From Desulfarculaceae bacterium (lineage in GTDB: Bacteria; Desulfobacterota; Desulfarculia; Desulfarculales; Desulfarculaceae), in contig JAIPEN010000012.1 of the NCBI GenBank assembly GCA_021737145.1, positions 1 to 64,000 of the forward strand: a stretch of 64,000 bases of DNA. Direction: 5' to 3'. Positions 32,602 through 41,788 of the stretch are shown one piece after another (the stretch's first letter is position 1; every line of letters starts with the position of its first letter). The notes under the pieces are model-generated. The model saw only the letters and a program-made list of their open reading frames with translations, did no database searches and had not been told where the DNA came from. The position numbers and the translations under genes are program-made.

Positions 32602-33228
32602 ATGATGGTGAGCAAAGGTCGAAGCATCCTCTGGTTCAGCGCCCTGGTCTTGGCGGTGGGGCTGGCCTTGGTGGCCGCCTGGACCGGCCAGGCCCTGGCC
32701 GACAAACCGGTGGTGGTGAAGAAGCCGGTGAGTCAAAAGGAGCCCATCTACCGCATTGGCCCCAGCGACATCCTGGAGATCCACACCTGGCGCGAAACCA
32801 TGCTGACCCGCCAGAATGTCCTGGTGCGCCCCGACGGCCGCATCTCCATGCCCCTGACCGACGACATCATGGCCGCCGGCCTCACGCTTATGCAGCTAAA
32901 ATACCGGATTACCAAGGCCTTGAGCCATTACCTCGAGGCTCCCCAGGTGTATGTGATCCTCACCGACCCCCGCCACTTCGAGTTCAGCGTGCTGGGCAAC
33001 ATCACCAGGCAAGGCCAGTACCAGATGCTCAAGCCCACCGATGTGCTGCAGGCCCTGGCCATGGCCGGAGGCTTCAACGAATGGGCGGACAAGGACGACA
33101 TCTTCATCCTGCGGGGGGTGGGCCCGCGTCAGAAACGTTTTCCCTTTGAATATTCAGAGGTAATCTCCGGAGAGAAGCGAGAACAAAACATAATTCTGGA
33201 GCCAGGTGACGTAATAATAGTGCCATGA
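32602..33228 (+). CDS. polysaccharide export protein (Wza-like, XrtA-associated)
   Basis: A 208-residue periplasmic/outer-membrane export protein. A signal peptide (residues 1-32, ending GQALA) is followed by the Poly_export domain (YRIGPSDILEIHTWRE, VRPDGRISMPLTDDIMAAGLT) and one SLBB domain (LGNITRQGQYQMLKPTDVLQALAMAGGF). No lipobox cysteine is seen. It would form the export channel with the downstream barrel protein. I start at ATG 32602, just before the signal peptide; an in-frame ATG at 32575 is possible. Confidence 0.9.
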   Translation: MMVSKGRSILWFSALVLAVGLALVAAWTGQALADKPVVVKKPVSQKEPIYRIGPSDILEIHTWRETMLTRQNVLVRPDGRISMPLTDDIMAAGLTLMQLKYRITKALSHYLEAPQVYVILTDPRHFEFSVLGNITRQGQYQMLKPTDVLQALAMAGGFNEWADKDDIFILRGVGPRQKRFPFEYSEVISGEKREQNIILEPGDVIIVP

Positions 33229-33290
33229 GGCGCTCGGCGGCAATTTTGGGAGCCAGAGCTCGTCGAAATAAACCACTTTCGCAAGGGCCC

Positions 33291-34619
33291 ATGCGCATCT
33301 TCCCCCAAATGGCCTGGTTCCTCGCGGCAATCGCCCTTGCCCTCGCCCTCCAGGGCCTGGCTCCAGCCCGCGTCTGCCGGGCCGCCGAGATCACTCCCAC
33401 TTTAAAATTCACGTTCGGCTGGAGCGACAACGTGCGCCTCATCCAGGTGCCGCGCGCTGATTTTTTCGTAAAAGCCGGCCCCGGGATCAGCGCCTATTGG
33501 AAATGGCCGGGCCACCAGTTGCGCCTGTCGGGCGCCGTTCTCTATGCCCAATATTTCACGCTCAGCGACCTGGACGGTTTTGACAATGCCTCGCTGGGCC
33601 TGAACTACACCTATGACCCCTCGCCCCGCTGGCAGTTTTTCGTCCGCGACACCTTCACTTCCAACTTCGATGCGGCCCAGTTGAACGATGAAGGCGAGTT
33701 TGTCACCACCCGCAACAACACCGGCCGCCAGGACCGCAACAGTCTTATGGTGGGGGCCAGATACAAATACGGCCCCTCTGACTACTTCCTGGCGACCCTT
33801 ACGGACAATTTCACCATCGGAGATAATGAAGGGCAAAACAACGCCCTTTACAACCGGCTCGACCTCACCTGGAACAGCCGGATCACCCAAGACTACGAGC
33901 TGACCCTGGGGGCCAGCGGGGTGCGCACCGATTATCAGACAACCCCGGACGAGGACCGGGGCCGCGGCTTTGTCCGGCTCACCCGCCTGGTGGGGCCTAC
34001 CCAGCAGATATGGGGCGAAACGGCCTACACCATCAACCGCGCGGTCACTGAAACCGACGAGGTGGGCAGCGGCCGCAATTACCAGATAGCATCCATCAAC
34101 CTGGGCTACTCCCACCAGGTGAGCCCCAAGTGGGACTACCTGATCAGCGCCGGCTGGTCCTACGTCCAGGGCGACCAGCAATCCAACAGCGCGGCCAACC
34201 AGGGCTTCCCCATCTTCAACCTGTCCACCACCTACCGGGGCCAACGCTGGTTCCTGCGGGCCTATGCCACCGCCGACCTGGGTCAGTTCGACTATCTGGG
34301 CGATAACAGCGGCCTTACGGTGAGCCACCGCGCGGGGCTCAGTTGGCAATACAAGTTCTCCCGCCGCCAAGACATCAACTTGAACCTCGAGTACGCGCGC
34401 AACGACTATCAGGAGAACGCCCTGCTGGACGATACCGACAATCAGGGCACGGTGGACTCCTATCGGTTCATTGCCACTTATAACTGGCAAATATACCGGC
34501 ATTGGCGGATAACACTTGAGTATTATTACTTGAACCGCGACGCGGAAATCGACAATGACGATAGGCAAGAGAATAGGTTAATGTTAATATTGAACACGGA
34601 TTACCCGTTTAGGTGGTGA
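33291..34619 (+). CDS. outer-membrane beta-barrel protein of the XrtA locus
   Basis: About 442 residues: a signal peptide (MRIFPQMAWFLAAIALALAL..., cleavage near CRA-AE), then many amphipathic strands with alternating aromatic residues (for example LRLSGAVLYAQYF, WRITLEYYYLNRD) and a C-terminal Trp. It resembles the barrel proteins found in PEP-CTERM/exosortase EPS loci. It may serve as the outer-membrane pore. The frame is open to ATG 33225, overlapping the previous stop. ATG 33291 is preferred because it fits the signal peptide. Confidence 0.85.
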   Translation: MRIFPQMAWFLAAIALALALQGLAPARVCRAAEITPTLKFTFGWSDNVRLIQVPRADFFVKAGPGISAYWKWPGHQLRLSGAVLYAQYFTLSDLDGFDNASLGLNYTYDPSPRWQFFVRDTFTSNFDAAQLNDEGEFVTTRNNTGRQDRNSLMVGARYKYGPSDYFLATLTDNFTIGDNEGQNNALYNRLDLTWNSRITQDYELTLGASGVRTDYQTTPDEDRGRGFVRLTRLVGPTQQIWGETAYTINRAVTETDEVGSGRNYQIASINLGYSHQVSPKWDYLISAGWSYVQGDQQSNSAANQGFPIFNLSTTYRGQRWFLRAYATADLGQFDYLGDNSGLTVSHRAGLSWQYKFSRRQDINLNLEYARNDYQENALLDDTDNQGTVDSYRFIATYNWQIYRHWRITLEYYYLNRDAEIDNDDRQENRLMLILNTDYPFRW

Positions 34620-34623
34620 TGAG

Positions 34624-36287
34624 TTGGAATCTTCCGGAATCGACATAACTAGTTACCTGTTCGTGCTCAAGCGAAGATGGGCCATGATTACGCCCATTTT
34701 TTTGCTGGTGCTGGCCTGTGGCATTGCCTATTGTTTTTTCTGGCCACCGGTTTACGAGGCAAGCTGCCTGGTGGTGGTGCAGCCTCAAAAAGTTCCCGGC
34801 GAAATCATTCGTCCCACGGTCACCACCAAGTTCGTCCCACGGTCACCACCAAGATTGAAGAACGCCTCCAAATAATCACCCAGCAAGTTTTATCGCGCAC
34901 CCGGCTCAGCGAAATCATTGAACGATTTAACCTGTATCCTAAAATGCGCCAAGCAATGACCCCCGATGAATTAGCTGAAAAGATGCGCGATGACATCACC
35001 ATTAAAATTAGCCGCAAGAATTATTTCACCATCACTTACATTTATACCGACCCCGCAACCGTGGCCGCGGTTACCAACGCGCTGGCCGCTTTTTACGTGG
35101 ACAGCAACCTGCGCTTGCGCGAGCAGGACGCGGTGGGCACGGCCCGCTTCCTGGAGCGCGAGCTAAAGCGGATACGCGGCCAGCTCGATGAGTGGACCAA
35201 GCGGATCGCCACTTTCAAGGAAGAGCACATTCAGGAGCTTCCCGAATCCCGCTCCCTGAACATCGACCTTATGCGCCAAGCCCGAAGCGATGCCTACCTC
35301 AACGGTCAAAACATTATGAAGCTCCGCACCCGCATCGCCTATTACGAGGGAATCATCCAGACCCGCATGCAATGGATCAAGGACAGAAAAGCCCAGGATA
35401 AGGCGATGCAGGCCCGCGGGCTCGGGGGAGGCGGCGGAACCTCGGAAGACGAATCCAGCGCCAAGGGCATCAGAAAACGCATCGAGCAATTGCGGGTCTT
35501 CTACACCGACGATCATCCGGACATCCAGCGCCTGCTGCGCCACCTGAAAAAGGCGGAGGTCATAGAGGCTGAAAAGGAAGCCAAGAAAAGGGCCAAGGCC
35601 AAGCTGGCCGGCCTGACCGCCGCCCAGGCCCAGCAGGCCCAGGCGGATGAGGAAATGAATGAGACCAAAAACCTGATTACCAAATATAAGAAACGGATCG
35701 CGGAGACCAACAAAGAGATCAGGCAAAATCAAATCGAAATGAACAACGCCACGGAGCAGGCTCAAATAATCCAAAAGCGCATTGACAACGCGCCCATCGT
35801 CCAAGAGCAGATCGAAAAAATGAGCCGCGGCTACCAGGAGTTGCAGACCGCTTACCAGAAGCTGCACACCAAGTGGCTCGAGGCGCGCATGTCGGCCAAC
35901 ATGGAGCGCACCCAGCGGGGCGAGCAGTTCGAGGTGGTGGACCCGGCCCAGGTGCCCGAGTCTCCCTTCCGCCCCAAGGTCCAGCGGGCCATACCCGTTT
36001 CCCTGGGCCTGGCCCTGGCCTTCTCGGTGGGCCTGGCCCTGGGGCTCAACTTCATCGACACTTCCTACACCTCGGTCAACCAGCTTGAGCGCCAGACCGG
36101 CCTGCCGGTGATGATCGTGGTGCCCGCATTGTCCACACCCGAAGAAATCTCCGCCAAGAGGCGGCAGTTCTCCATATTGCTGGCCATTTACGGAGTGATT
36201 TTCGTTTTCCTGATCGGCTTGACGGGAATATTGATGACCGGGCGCGGACCCGCATTGAAGAGGATGGTGTCGGGACTCTGGTCCTAA
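34624..36287 (+). pseudogene. Wzz/GumC-like chain-length protein, frameshifted
   Basis: Polysaccharide co-polymerase of the Wzz family. It starts at TTG 34624 (MESSGIDITSYLFVLKRRWA, first membrane segment, residues 19-42). A perfect 23-bp duplication at 34808-34853 shifts the frame, and translation would end at 34875 after 83 residues. The rest of the gene continues in another frame to 36287. It holds a long coiled coil, a Pro-rich segment (VDPAQVPESPFRPK) and a second membrane segment near the C-terminus, plus a third hydrophobic stretch. Removing one copy restores IIRPTVTTKIEERLQ and a 546-residue protein of normal length. As written it is nonfunctional, unless slippage restores it or the duplication is an assembly error. 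Confidence 0.88.
34808..34853 (+). repeat. perfect 23-bp tandem duplication in the wzz-like gene
   Basis: Units 34808-34830 and 34831-34853 are identical (each starts TTCGTCCCACGG and ends CACCACCAAG). Because 23 is not a multiple of three, the second copy breaks the frame. Confidence 0.97.
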
Positions 36288-36294
36288 TAATTTT

Positions 36295-37872
36295 ATGTAC
36301 GAAGAATTCTTCCATTTCCGCGAGAAGCCCTTCGCGCTGGAGCCCAGCGCGCGCTTCATCGTATTGAGCCGCGACCACCGCGAAGCTCTGGCCACCCTGG
36401 TCTACGCCATCGACGAGCAGGAGGGCTGGGCCATGCTCCTTGGGCAGCCCGGGGTGGGCAAGACCACCCTGTGCATCGCCCTGCTCAGGGAACTGGGCGA
36501 GCGCATCATCCCGGCGGTGATAACCAACCCCCGGGTGGAGCCTCTTGACTTCATGAACATGATGGCCCTGGAGCTGGGCCTGGCCGGCCCCTTCCGCAGC
36601 AAGGGCCAGTTCCTGGTGGCGCTCAACGACCTGATTAAGCAGTGCCGCCGCCAGGACAAGGCCATCCTGCTGGTCATCGACGAGGCCCACAGCCTCTTGC
36701 CGGAGATGGTGGAGGAGCTCAGGCTGCTGGGCAACTTGGACGACTCCACCCCCAGGGTGCTCAACATCTTCCTGGTGGGCCAGCCCGAGCTGTTAAAGCT
36801 GATCAAGGACAGCGGCGGGGCCTCCCTTTTACAGCGCCTCAGGCGCTACCACCTGCTCAAGCCCATGGGCCAGGACGAGACCGCCCGCTACATCAAGCAC
36901 CGCCTGGAGGTGGCCGGCGGCGACCCCGACCTTTTCGCCGACGACGCCCTGACCGCCATCAGCCGCATCACCCGGGGCGTGCCCCGGCTGATCAACTCGG
37001 TGTGCGACGACTCCCTGCTCCTGGCCTACACCCAGGACCAGCGCAAAGTGGACCTGGCCCAGGTGGTCGCCGCGGCCAAGGAAGACCCCAGCCTGCGCTG
37101 GACCTTTGGCAGCGCCGACCTGCTGGCCGAGGAGCCCGAGCCGGAGCCGGAGCCGGAGGCCGAGCCGGAGGCCGAGCTGGAGCCCCAGGCCGAGGCCCCG
37201 GCCCAGGCGGCGGCCGCCGTGGCCGCTCCGGCCCAGGCCGCGGCCGCCCCGGCGGGGGTTGCCCAGCCGGCCGTGCCGGTTCAGGCCCTCTCGTCCAAGG
37301 CCCAGCACAAGGCCCAGCACAAGGCCCAGATCAAGGCCCAAAAGGCGGCCATGCGCCAGGCGGCCAAGGAGCGCAAGCTGGCCGCCAAAGAGGCCAAGCT
37401 GGCTGAAAAGGCCGGACGGGCCCAGGCCAAGCTGGAGGCCAAGGCCCAATCCGAGGCCGAAAAACAGGCCCAGGCCCAGGCCGTGGTCCAAGCCGAGGCC
37501 CAGGCCGTGGCTCAGGCCCAGGCCATAGCCCCTGGAACCCGCATCCAGGTCAAGCGTGGGGTTTTTTCCCGCCTGGCGGCCAGCATGTCCAAGGACGCCC
37601 CCGGCAGCCTGTGGAAACGCCTGGCCTTCTTGGCGGTGATCTTCCTGCTGATCTGGGGAGGCTACCTGGGTTACCAAAAATGGGGCCATGACCTGGCGGT
37701 GAAGTTCGGCCTGGCCAAGCCCCAAATCATCATGCCCGGAGACATCACTTCGCCCCTGGGGGGCGACAACCAGCCCAAACAGGAAGGTCCCCCTGATTGG
37801 GGCCCCCTGCTGCGCCCGGGTGAATCCCTGAAGCCCGGCGCCGCCAGCTCCATAGGGAGCAACCATGGTTAA
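36295..37872 (+). CDS. ExeA/GspA-like AAA ATPase of the XrtA locus
   Basis: A 525-residue protein. Residues 1-275 form an AAA+ domain as in the 'secretion ATPase' of PEP-CTERM loci: start FHFREKPFALEPS, Walker A GQPGVGKTT (50-58), Walker B ILLVIDEAH, arginine-rich LLQRLRRYH, sensor GVPRLINSVCD. Then come a Glu/Pro stretch, an Ala/Lys-rich coiled segment with KAQHKAQ repeats, and one membrane segment (about 440-462) with a short C-terminal part. ExeA-type proteins help secretin or export assemblies bind the wall; here it probably assists polymer export. It overlaps the next gene by eight bases. Confidence 0.88.
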   Translation: MYEEFFHFREKPFALEPSARFIVLSRDHREALATLVYAIDEQEGWAMLLGQPGVGKTTLCIALLRELGERIIPAVITNPRVEPLDFMNMMALELGLAGPFRSKGQFLVALNDLIKQCRRQDKAILLVIDEAHSLLPEMVEELRLLGNLDDSTPRVLNIFLVGQPELLKLIKDSGGASLLQRLRRYHLLKPMGQDETARYIKHRLEVAGGDPDLFADDALTAISRITRGVPRLINSVCDDSLLLAYTQDQRKVDLAQVVAAAKEDPSLRWTFGSADLLAEEPEPEPEPEAEPEAELEPQAEAPAQAAAAVAAPAQAAAAPAGVAQPAVPVQALSSKAQHKAQHKAQIKAQKAAMRQAAKERKLAAKEAKLAEKAGRAQAKLEAKAQSEAEKQAQAQAVVQAEAQAVAQAQAIAPGTRIQVKRGVFSRLAASMSKDAPGSLWKRLAFLAVIFLLIWGGYLGYQKWGHDLAVKFGLAKPQIIMPGDITSPLGGDNQPKQEGPPDWGPLLRPGESLKPGAASSIGSNHG

Positions 37873-38803
37873 ATTAAGCGACGTTCTGGATAAAAAAGGC
37901 CGCAATCTCAAAGAGGCCGACCTGGGAGAACAGGGCCGCCGCGAACCGGCGGTGGATCCCCCGCCCGCGCCCAAGCCGGGGGACAAGGCAGCCCCGGCGG
38001 CTGCCAAGCCCCCTGCTGCCCAGGCCCCGGCTCAGCCCGCGAGATCCACCCCCCCGTCAAGCCCGCAGCCCTCGGACGACGCGCACGTGATGCCGCCCGA
38101 GGAAACGCCGCTGGACGCCGAGGAAATGGCCCGTCTGGTCAGCTACTACACCCCCAACAGCCCCGAGGCCAAGCGCATCGACATGCTGCGCTCCCAGCTG
38201 CTCTACCCCTTTCACGGCGAGCCGCCGCGCACCATCATGATCACCAGCGCGGCCCCGGGAGAGGGACGCAGCCTGCTCACCGCCAACCTGGCCATTTCCT
38301 TTGCCCGTGGCCTGCAGCAATACGTGATGGTCATAGACTGCCACCTCAGCGATCCGGTGCAGCACCGCCTGCTGGGAGTGCCCCGCGTGCCGGGCCTCAC
38401 CGACTTCCTGCTCTACGACACCAGCCTGCCCGACATCATGCACTGGTCCAAGGTGGACAAGCTATCGGTCATTCCGGCGGGGAGCCCCTCCAACCGCTCG
38501 TCCGAGATTCTGGCCACGGACAAGATGCTCGGCATGATCAGGGAGCTGCGTTCCCGCTACAAGGACCGTTACATCCTGCTGGACACGCCGCCGGTGCAGG
38601 CCTTCGACGACCCCGCCGTGTTGGCCCGCATGGTGGAAGGCATCGTGGTGTTGGTGCTGGGCGGAGTCACCGACCGGGAGTTGGTGCTCAGGAGCATCCA
38701 CTCCCTGCCCGAGGAAAAGATCGTGGGCCTGGTGCTCAATGACATGAACTCAGCGGTGATGGATGCGCCCGCCCTAGGCACCATGCAGGGCGAAGGCAAC
38801 TGA
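37865..38803 (+). CDS. BY-kinase-like protein with degenerate nucleotide site
   Basis: A 312-residue protein of the CpsD/EpsG bacterial tyrosine kinase family, which normally pairs with a Wzz protein to control chain length. The fold is clear: a Pro/Ala-rich N-terminus (1-90), SAAPGEGRSLLTANLA (129-144), IDCHLSDP (157-164), ILLDTPP (237-243). Key residues are altered. The Walker A lysine is arginine (GEGRS, Arg135), the Walker A' motif has lost its second Asp (DCHLSDP for the usual DxDLRxP), and the last 60 residues contain no tyrosine, so there is no autophosphorylation cluster. It is probably a pseudokinase or scaffold. Confidence 0.85.
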   Translation: MVKLSDVLDKKGRNLKEADLGEQGRREPAVDPPPAPKPGDKAAPAAAKPPAAQAPAQPARSTPPSSPQPSDDAHVMPPEETPLDAEEMARLVSYYTPNSPEAKRIDMLRSQLLYPFHGEPPRTIMITSAAPGEGRSLLTANLAISFARGLQQYVMVIDCHLSDPVQHRLLGVPRVPGLTDFLLYDTSLPDIMHWSKVDKLSVIPAGSPSNRSSEILATDKMLGMIRELRSRYKDRYILLDTPPVQAFDDPAVLARMVEGIVVLVLGGVTDRELVLRSIHSLPEEKIVGLVLNDMNSAVMDAPALGTMQGEGN

Positions 38804-38804
38804 A

Positions 38805-40238
38805 ATGCTGATCCTGTCCGGCCGGCCCAGCCCCTACATAATCGCCTTTCTCCTAGGCGAATCTCTGCTCATGGTGGTTGGCGCGGGCCTGGCGGTGTAT
38901 TTTCGCCTGGGAACCGCTTCTGAGATCCTGACTTTCCGCTACTCCTGGTACCGTCTGCTCCTGGTGCCGGTGGTCTTGCAGGTTGCCTTTTACTACTCGG
39001 ACCTGCACAACTTCCGCATCAGCCGCCCCTTCATCTGGACCGTCGCCCGGGTCACCCAGGCCATGGCCGTGGGCACCCTGGGCCTGGCGGTCATCTACTA
39101 CTTCCTGCCCCGCCTGCTACTGGGCCGCGGCATTCTCTTTCTCAGCTTTTTCATCACCACCCTGCTGGTGCTGATCTGGCGGGGCCTGTACTCCTGGGCC
39201 CTGCGCCAGCGCTTTTTGGCCTCGCGGGTGCTCATCGTGGGCAGCGGCTCCCTGGCCGACTCCATCATCGAAGAGCTCCTGAGCCGCTCGGACAACCTGT
39301 ACAACGTGGTGGGCCTCATGGACCTGTCGGGCAGCGGCCGCCGGGCCGGCGACGACCCCACCCAGGATGTCGACCTGATGCCCCAGTGGGCCTCCCTGCT
39401 CAGGGCCGAGCTCCGGCGGGAATCCTCGGAGCTGGTGGGCCTGATCGGCTATTTGGAGGTGGACCTGGTGGTGGTGGCCATGGACGAGAAGCGCGGCCGC
39501 ATGCCCATGGACGAGCTGCTGGAGTGCCGCCTGCTGGGGGTGCCCATCATCACTGGCGAGGACTTTTACGAAAACATCGCCGGCCGCATCCTGGCCGAGC
39601 GCATCCGGCCCGGCTGGATGGTGTTTTCCCCGGGCTTCACCACCAGCCGCATGCGGCGCTTCACCAAGCGCTCCATGGACCTGGCCCTGTCCGGGGTGGG
39701 CCTGGTGCTCACCGCCCCTTTCACCGCCCTGGTGGCCCTGGCCATCAAGCTGGAGAGCAAGGGGCCGGTGATCTACAGCCAGCAGCGGGTGGGCCAGAAC
39801 GGGCAGCTGTTTCATGCCCACAAGTTCCGCTCCATGGTAACCGACGCCGAGCAGCAGACCGGCCCGGTGTGGGCCGAGGAAAATGATCCGAGGGTTACCA
39901 AGGTGGGCCGCTTCATCCGCAAGGTCCGCCTGGACGAGATCCCCCAGATGTACAACGTGATCAAGGGGGAAATGAGTTTCGTGGGGCCCCGCCCGGAGCG
40001 ACCCCATTTCGTGGAGCAGCTCACCGCCGAGCTGCCCTTTTACAACGAGCGCCACAAGGTCAAGCCGGGCATCACCGGCTGGGCCCAGGTCTGCTATCCA
40101 TACGGCTCCACGGTGGCCGCCGCTCTGGAAAAGCTCAATTACGACCTGTACTACATCAAGCACACCAGTTTGAGCCTGGACCTGCTGATCATCCTGCAGA
40201 CCATCAAGATAATCCTGTTCGGGGGAGGTGGGCGATGA
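38805..40238 (+). CDS. polyprenyl-phosphate sugar-1-phosphate transferase, EpsB type
   Basis: A 477-residue initiating transferase as found in PEP-CTERM/XrtA loci. Residues 1-130 hold four to five membrane segments. A Rossmann-like CoA-binding domain follows (RVLIVGSGSLADSIIEELL), then the bacterial sugar transferase domain: KRSMDLALSGVGLVLTAPF, GPVIYSQQRVGQNG, HKFRSMVTDAE, RLDEIPQMYNVIKGEMSFVGPRPE. It loads a hexose-1-phosphate on undecaprenyl phosphate to begin the repeat unit. It overlaps xrtA (ATGA). Confidence 0.94.
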   Translation: MLILSGRPSPYIIAFLLGESLLMVVGAGLAVYFRLGTASEILTFRYSWYRLLLVPVVLQVAFYYSDLHNFRISRPFIWTVARVTQAMAVGTLGLAVIYYFLPRLLLGRGILFLSFFITTLLVLIWRGLYSWALRQRFLASRVLIVGSGSLADSIIEELLSRSDNLYNVVGLMDLSGSGRRAGDDPTQDVDLMPQWASLLRAELRRESSELVGLIGYLEVDLVVVAMDEKRGRMPMDELLECRLLGVPIITGEDFYENIAGRILAERIRPGWMVFSPGFTTSRMRRFTKRSMDLALSGVGLVLTAPFTALVALAIKLESKGPVIYSQQRVGQNGQLFHAHKFRSMVTDAEQQTGPVWAEENDPRVTKVGRFIRKVRLDEIPQMYNVIKGEMSFVGPRPERPHFVEQLTAELPFYNERHKVKPGITGWAQVCYPYGSTVAAALEKLNYDLYYIKHTSLSLDLLIILQTIKIILFGGGGR

Positions 40239-41113
40239 GCGGCCAAGAGAACATGGACCGCCGGGGCGGCTCGCCGGGCCTGGCCGGTCTGCTGGCCTGG
40301 GCGGTGGTGCTGGGCCTGCTGGCCTGGATATACACCCCCCACGTTTGGGGCATGGTGAACAACTGGTGGGTGGACCCCAACTATTCCCACGGCTTCCTGG
40401 TGCCCCTTATCTCCGCCTATCTCATCTGGCGCCAGCGCAAGCAACTGGCCGAGGTGGCGGCCGGGCCCAACTACTTCGGCCTGGCGGTGGTGGCCGCCGG
40501 CCTTCTGGTGCTGGTGGTGGGCCAGCTGGCCCATGAGTTCTATTTGCGCCGGGTCAGCCTTATCCCGGTGATGTGGGGCCTGGTGTTTTTGGCCTGGGGC
40601 TGGCCCGTGGCCCGGCGCACCATCTTCGCCTTCGCCTACCTCATCCTCATGGTGCCCCTGCCCTATCTGATCTACGACGCGGTGGCCTTCCCCTTGCGCC
40701 TGTTCGCCGCCGAGGTGGCCGCCTGGGGCATCCGCCTGTTCGGCATCCCGGTCTACCTGGAGGGCAACGTCATCCATCTGCCCAACCTGGTGATGAACGT
40801 GGTGGATGCCTGTTCGGGCATCCGCAGCCTTATCTCCCTGTTGGCGGTGGGAGTCATCCTGGCCTACCTCATCCTGCCCAAGCGGTGGGTGAAGGTGCTG
40901 GTGGTGCTTTTGGTGGTGCCGGTGGCGGTGTTCACCAACGCCCTCAGGGTCACCGCCGCGGGGGTGTTGGCCTTTTACTGGGGCCCCGAGACTCTGGAAG
41001 GGGTTATGCACGACTTCGTGGGCTGGCTGGTGTTCATGGCCGGCTTCGTGTTCCTGCTGTTCATCACCCTGGGCCTCAAAAAGCTCTTTCCCGAAGGGAG
41101 GCGTCAGTCATGA
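40235..41113 (+). CDS. xrtA: exosortase A
   Basis: A 292-residue transpeptidase-like membrane protein with eight or so membrane segments. Exosortases process and sort PEP-CTERM proteins in EPS-making Gram-negatives. The proposed catalytic triad is intact: Cys193 in VVDACSGIRS, Arg238 in TNALRVTAAG, His259 in GVMHDFVGW. NYSHGFLVPLISAYLIW (49-65) is a strong family phrase. It is coupled to EpsB upstream and EpsI downstream by ATGA overlaps. No PEP-CTERM substrate is seen in the window. Confidence 0.94.
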   Translation: MSGQENMDRRGGSPGLAGLLAWAVVLGLLAWIYTPHVWGMVNNWWVDPNYSHGFLVPLISAYLIWRQRKQLAEVAAGPNYFGLAVVAAGLLVLVVGQLAHEFYLRRVSLIPVMWGLVFLAWGWPVARRTIFAFAYLILMVPLPYLIYDAVAFPLRLFAAEVAAWGIRLFGIPVYLEGNVIHLPNLVMNVVDACSGIRSLISLLAVGVILAYLILPKRWVKVLVVLLVVPVAVFTNALRVTAAGVLAFYWGPETLEGVMHDFVGWLVFMAGFVFLLFITLGLKKLFPEGRRQS

Positions 41114-41757
41114 TCTCCCGCAGAACCAAAGGGCTTTTCATAGCCGCCGTCTTGCTGGTGTTGGCCGCCCTGTTCATCTCCGTGGGCCAGGAAGTCGTCC
41201 CCCAGAAGCTGCAAAAGCCCCTGGGACAGATCCCGCTGACCCTGGGCTCGTGGCGGGGCATCGGCGCGGACCAAAAGCTGGACCAGGGAACCCTGGCCCT
41301 GCTCAAGCCCACCGACTACCTGCTGCGCAACTACGCCGATCCCGGCGGAAACCTGTGCGCGGTGTTCGTGGCCTTCTTCGCCCTGCAGCAAGAAGGCCAG
41401 ATCATCCACTCTCCCCGTCACTGCCTGCCGGGCAACGGCTGGCAGATTTCCCAGCGGGACGAGGTAAAGGTCAGCGGCCCGGGCGGCTCCTGGACGGTCA
41501 ACCACCTCATCCTGGCGCGCAATCTGGACAAGCTCAGCGTTCTGTACTGGTACCAGGGACGCGGCCGCGTGGAAGCGGACGAGTACGAAGACCGAATCCG
41601 CCTGGTGCTGGACGGCATCGTGCGAAACCGCAACGACGGCGCCCTGGTGCGCCTGACCATGGGAACCCCCCGGGGTGTGCCCTACGCCTTGCGCCTGCAA
41701 AAGCAATTAGCTGCCCGGCTGATACCAGCCCTGCAAAAAATATTGCCGTCCTCTTGA
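41110..41757 (+). CDS. epsI: EpsI, exosortase-associated protein
   Basis: A 215-residue EpsI protein, which in many genomes is fused to the exosortase C-terminus and here is separate. It has one N-terminal membrane segment (8-27), then LGSWRGIGADQKLDQGTLALLKPTDYLLRNYADPG and the signature SPRHCLPGNGWQI with a conserved Cys. Its role is unknown, but it is nearly always linked to polysaccharide synthesis. The ATG overlaps the xrtA stop. Confidence 0.92.
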   Translation: MISRRTKGLFIAAVLLVLAALFISVGQEVVPQKLQKPLGQIPLTLGSWRGIGADQKLDQGTLALLKPTDYLLRNYADPGGNLCAVFVAFFALQQEGQIIHSPRHCLPGNGWQISQRDEVKVSGPGGSWTVNHLILARNLDKLSVLYWYQGRGRVEADEYEDRIRLVLDGIVRNRNDGALVRLTMGTPRGVPYALRLQKQLAARLIPALQKILPSS

Positions 41758-41788
41758 GCAATAGCCGCAACCAAGCAGAGTTTTTGGA

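Noticed and set aside
37300..37530. Repeated AAGGCCCAG units as a possible CRISPR or regulatory repeat.
   Set aside because: They are codon repeats for the Lys/Ala/Gln linker of the ATPase, in frame and without spacers.
40573..41109. Longer frame upstream of EpsI overlapping the exosortase.
   Set aside because: Arg/Gly/Pro-rich shadow; EpsI starts at the ATGA overlap at 41110.
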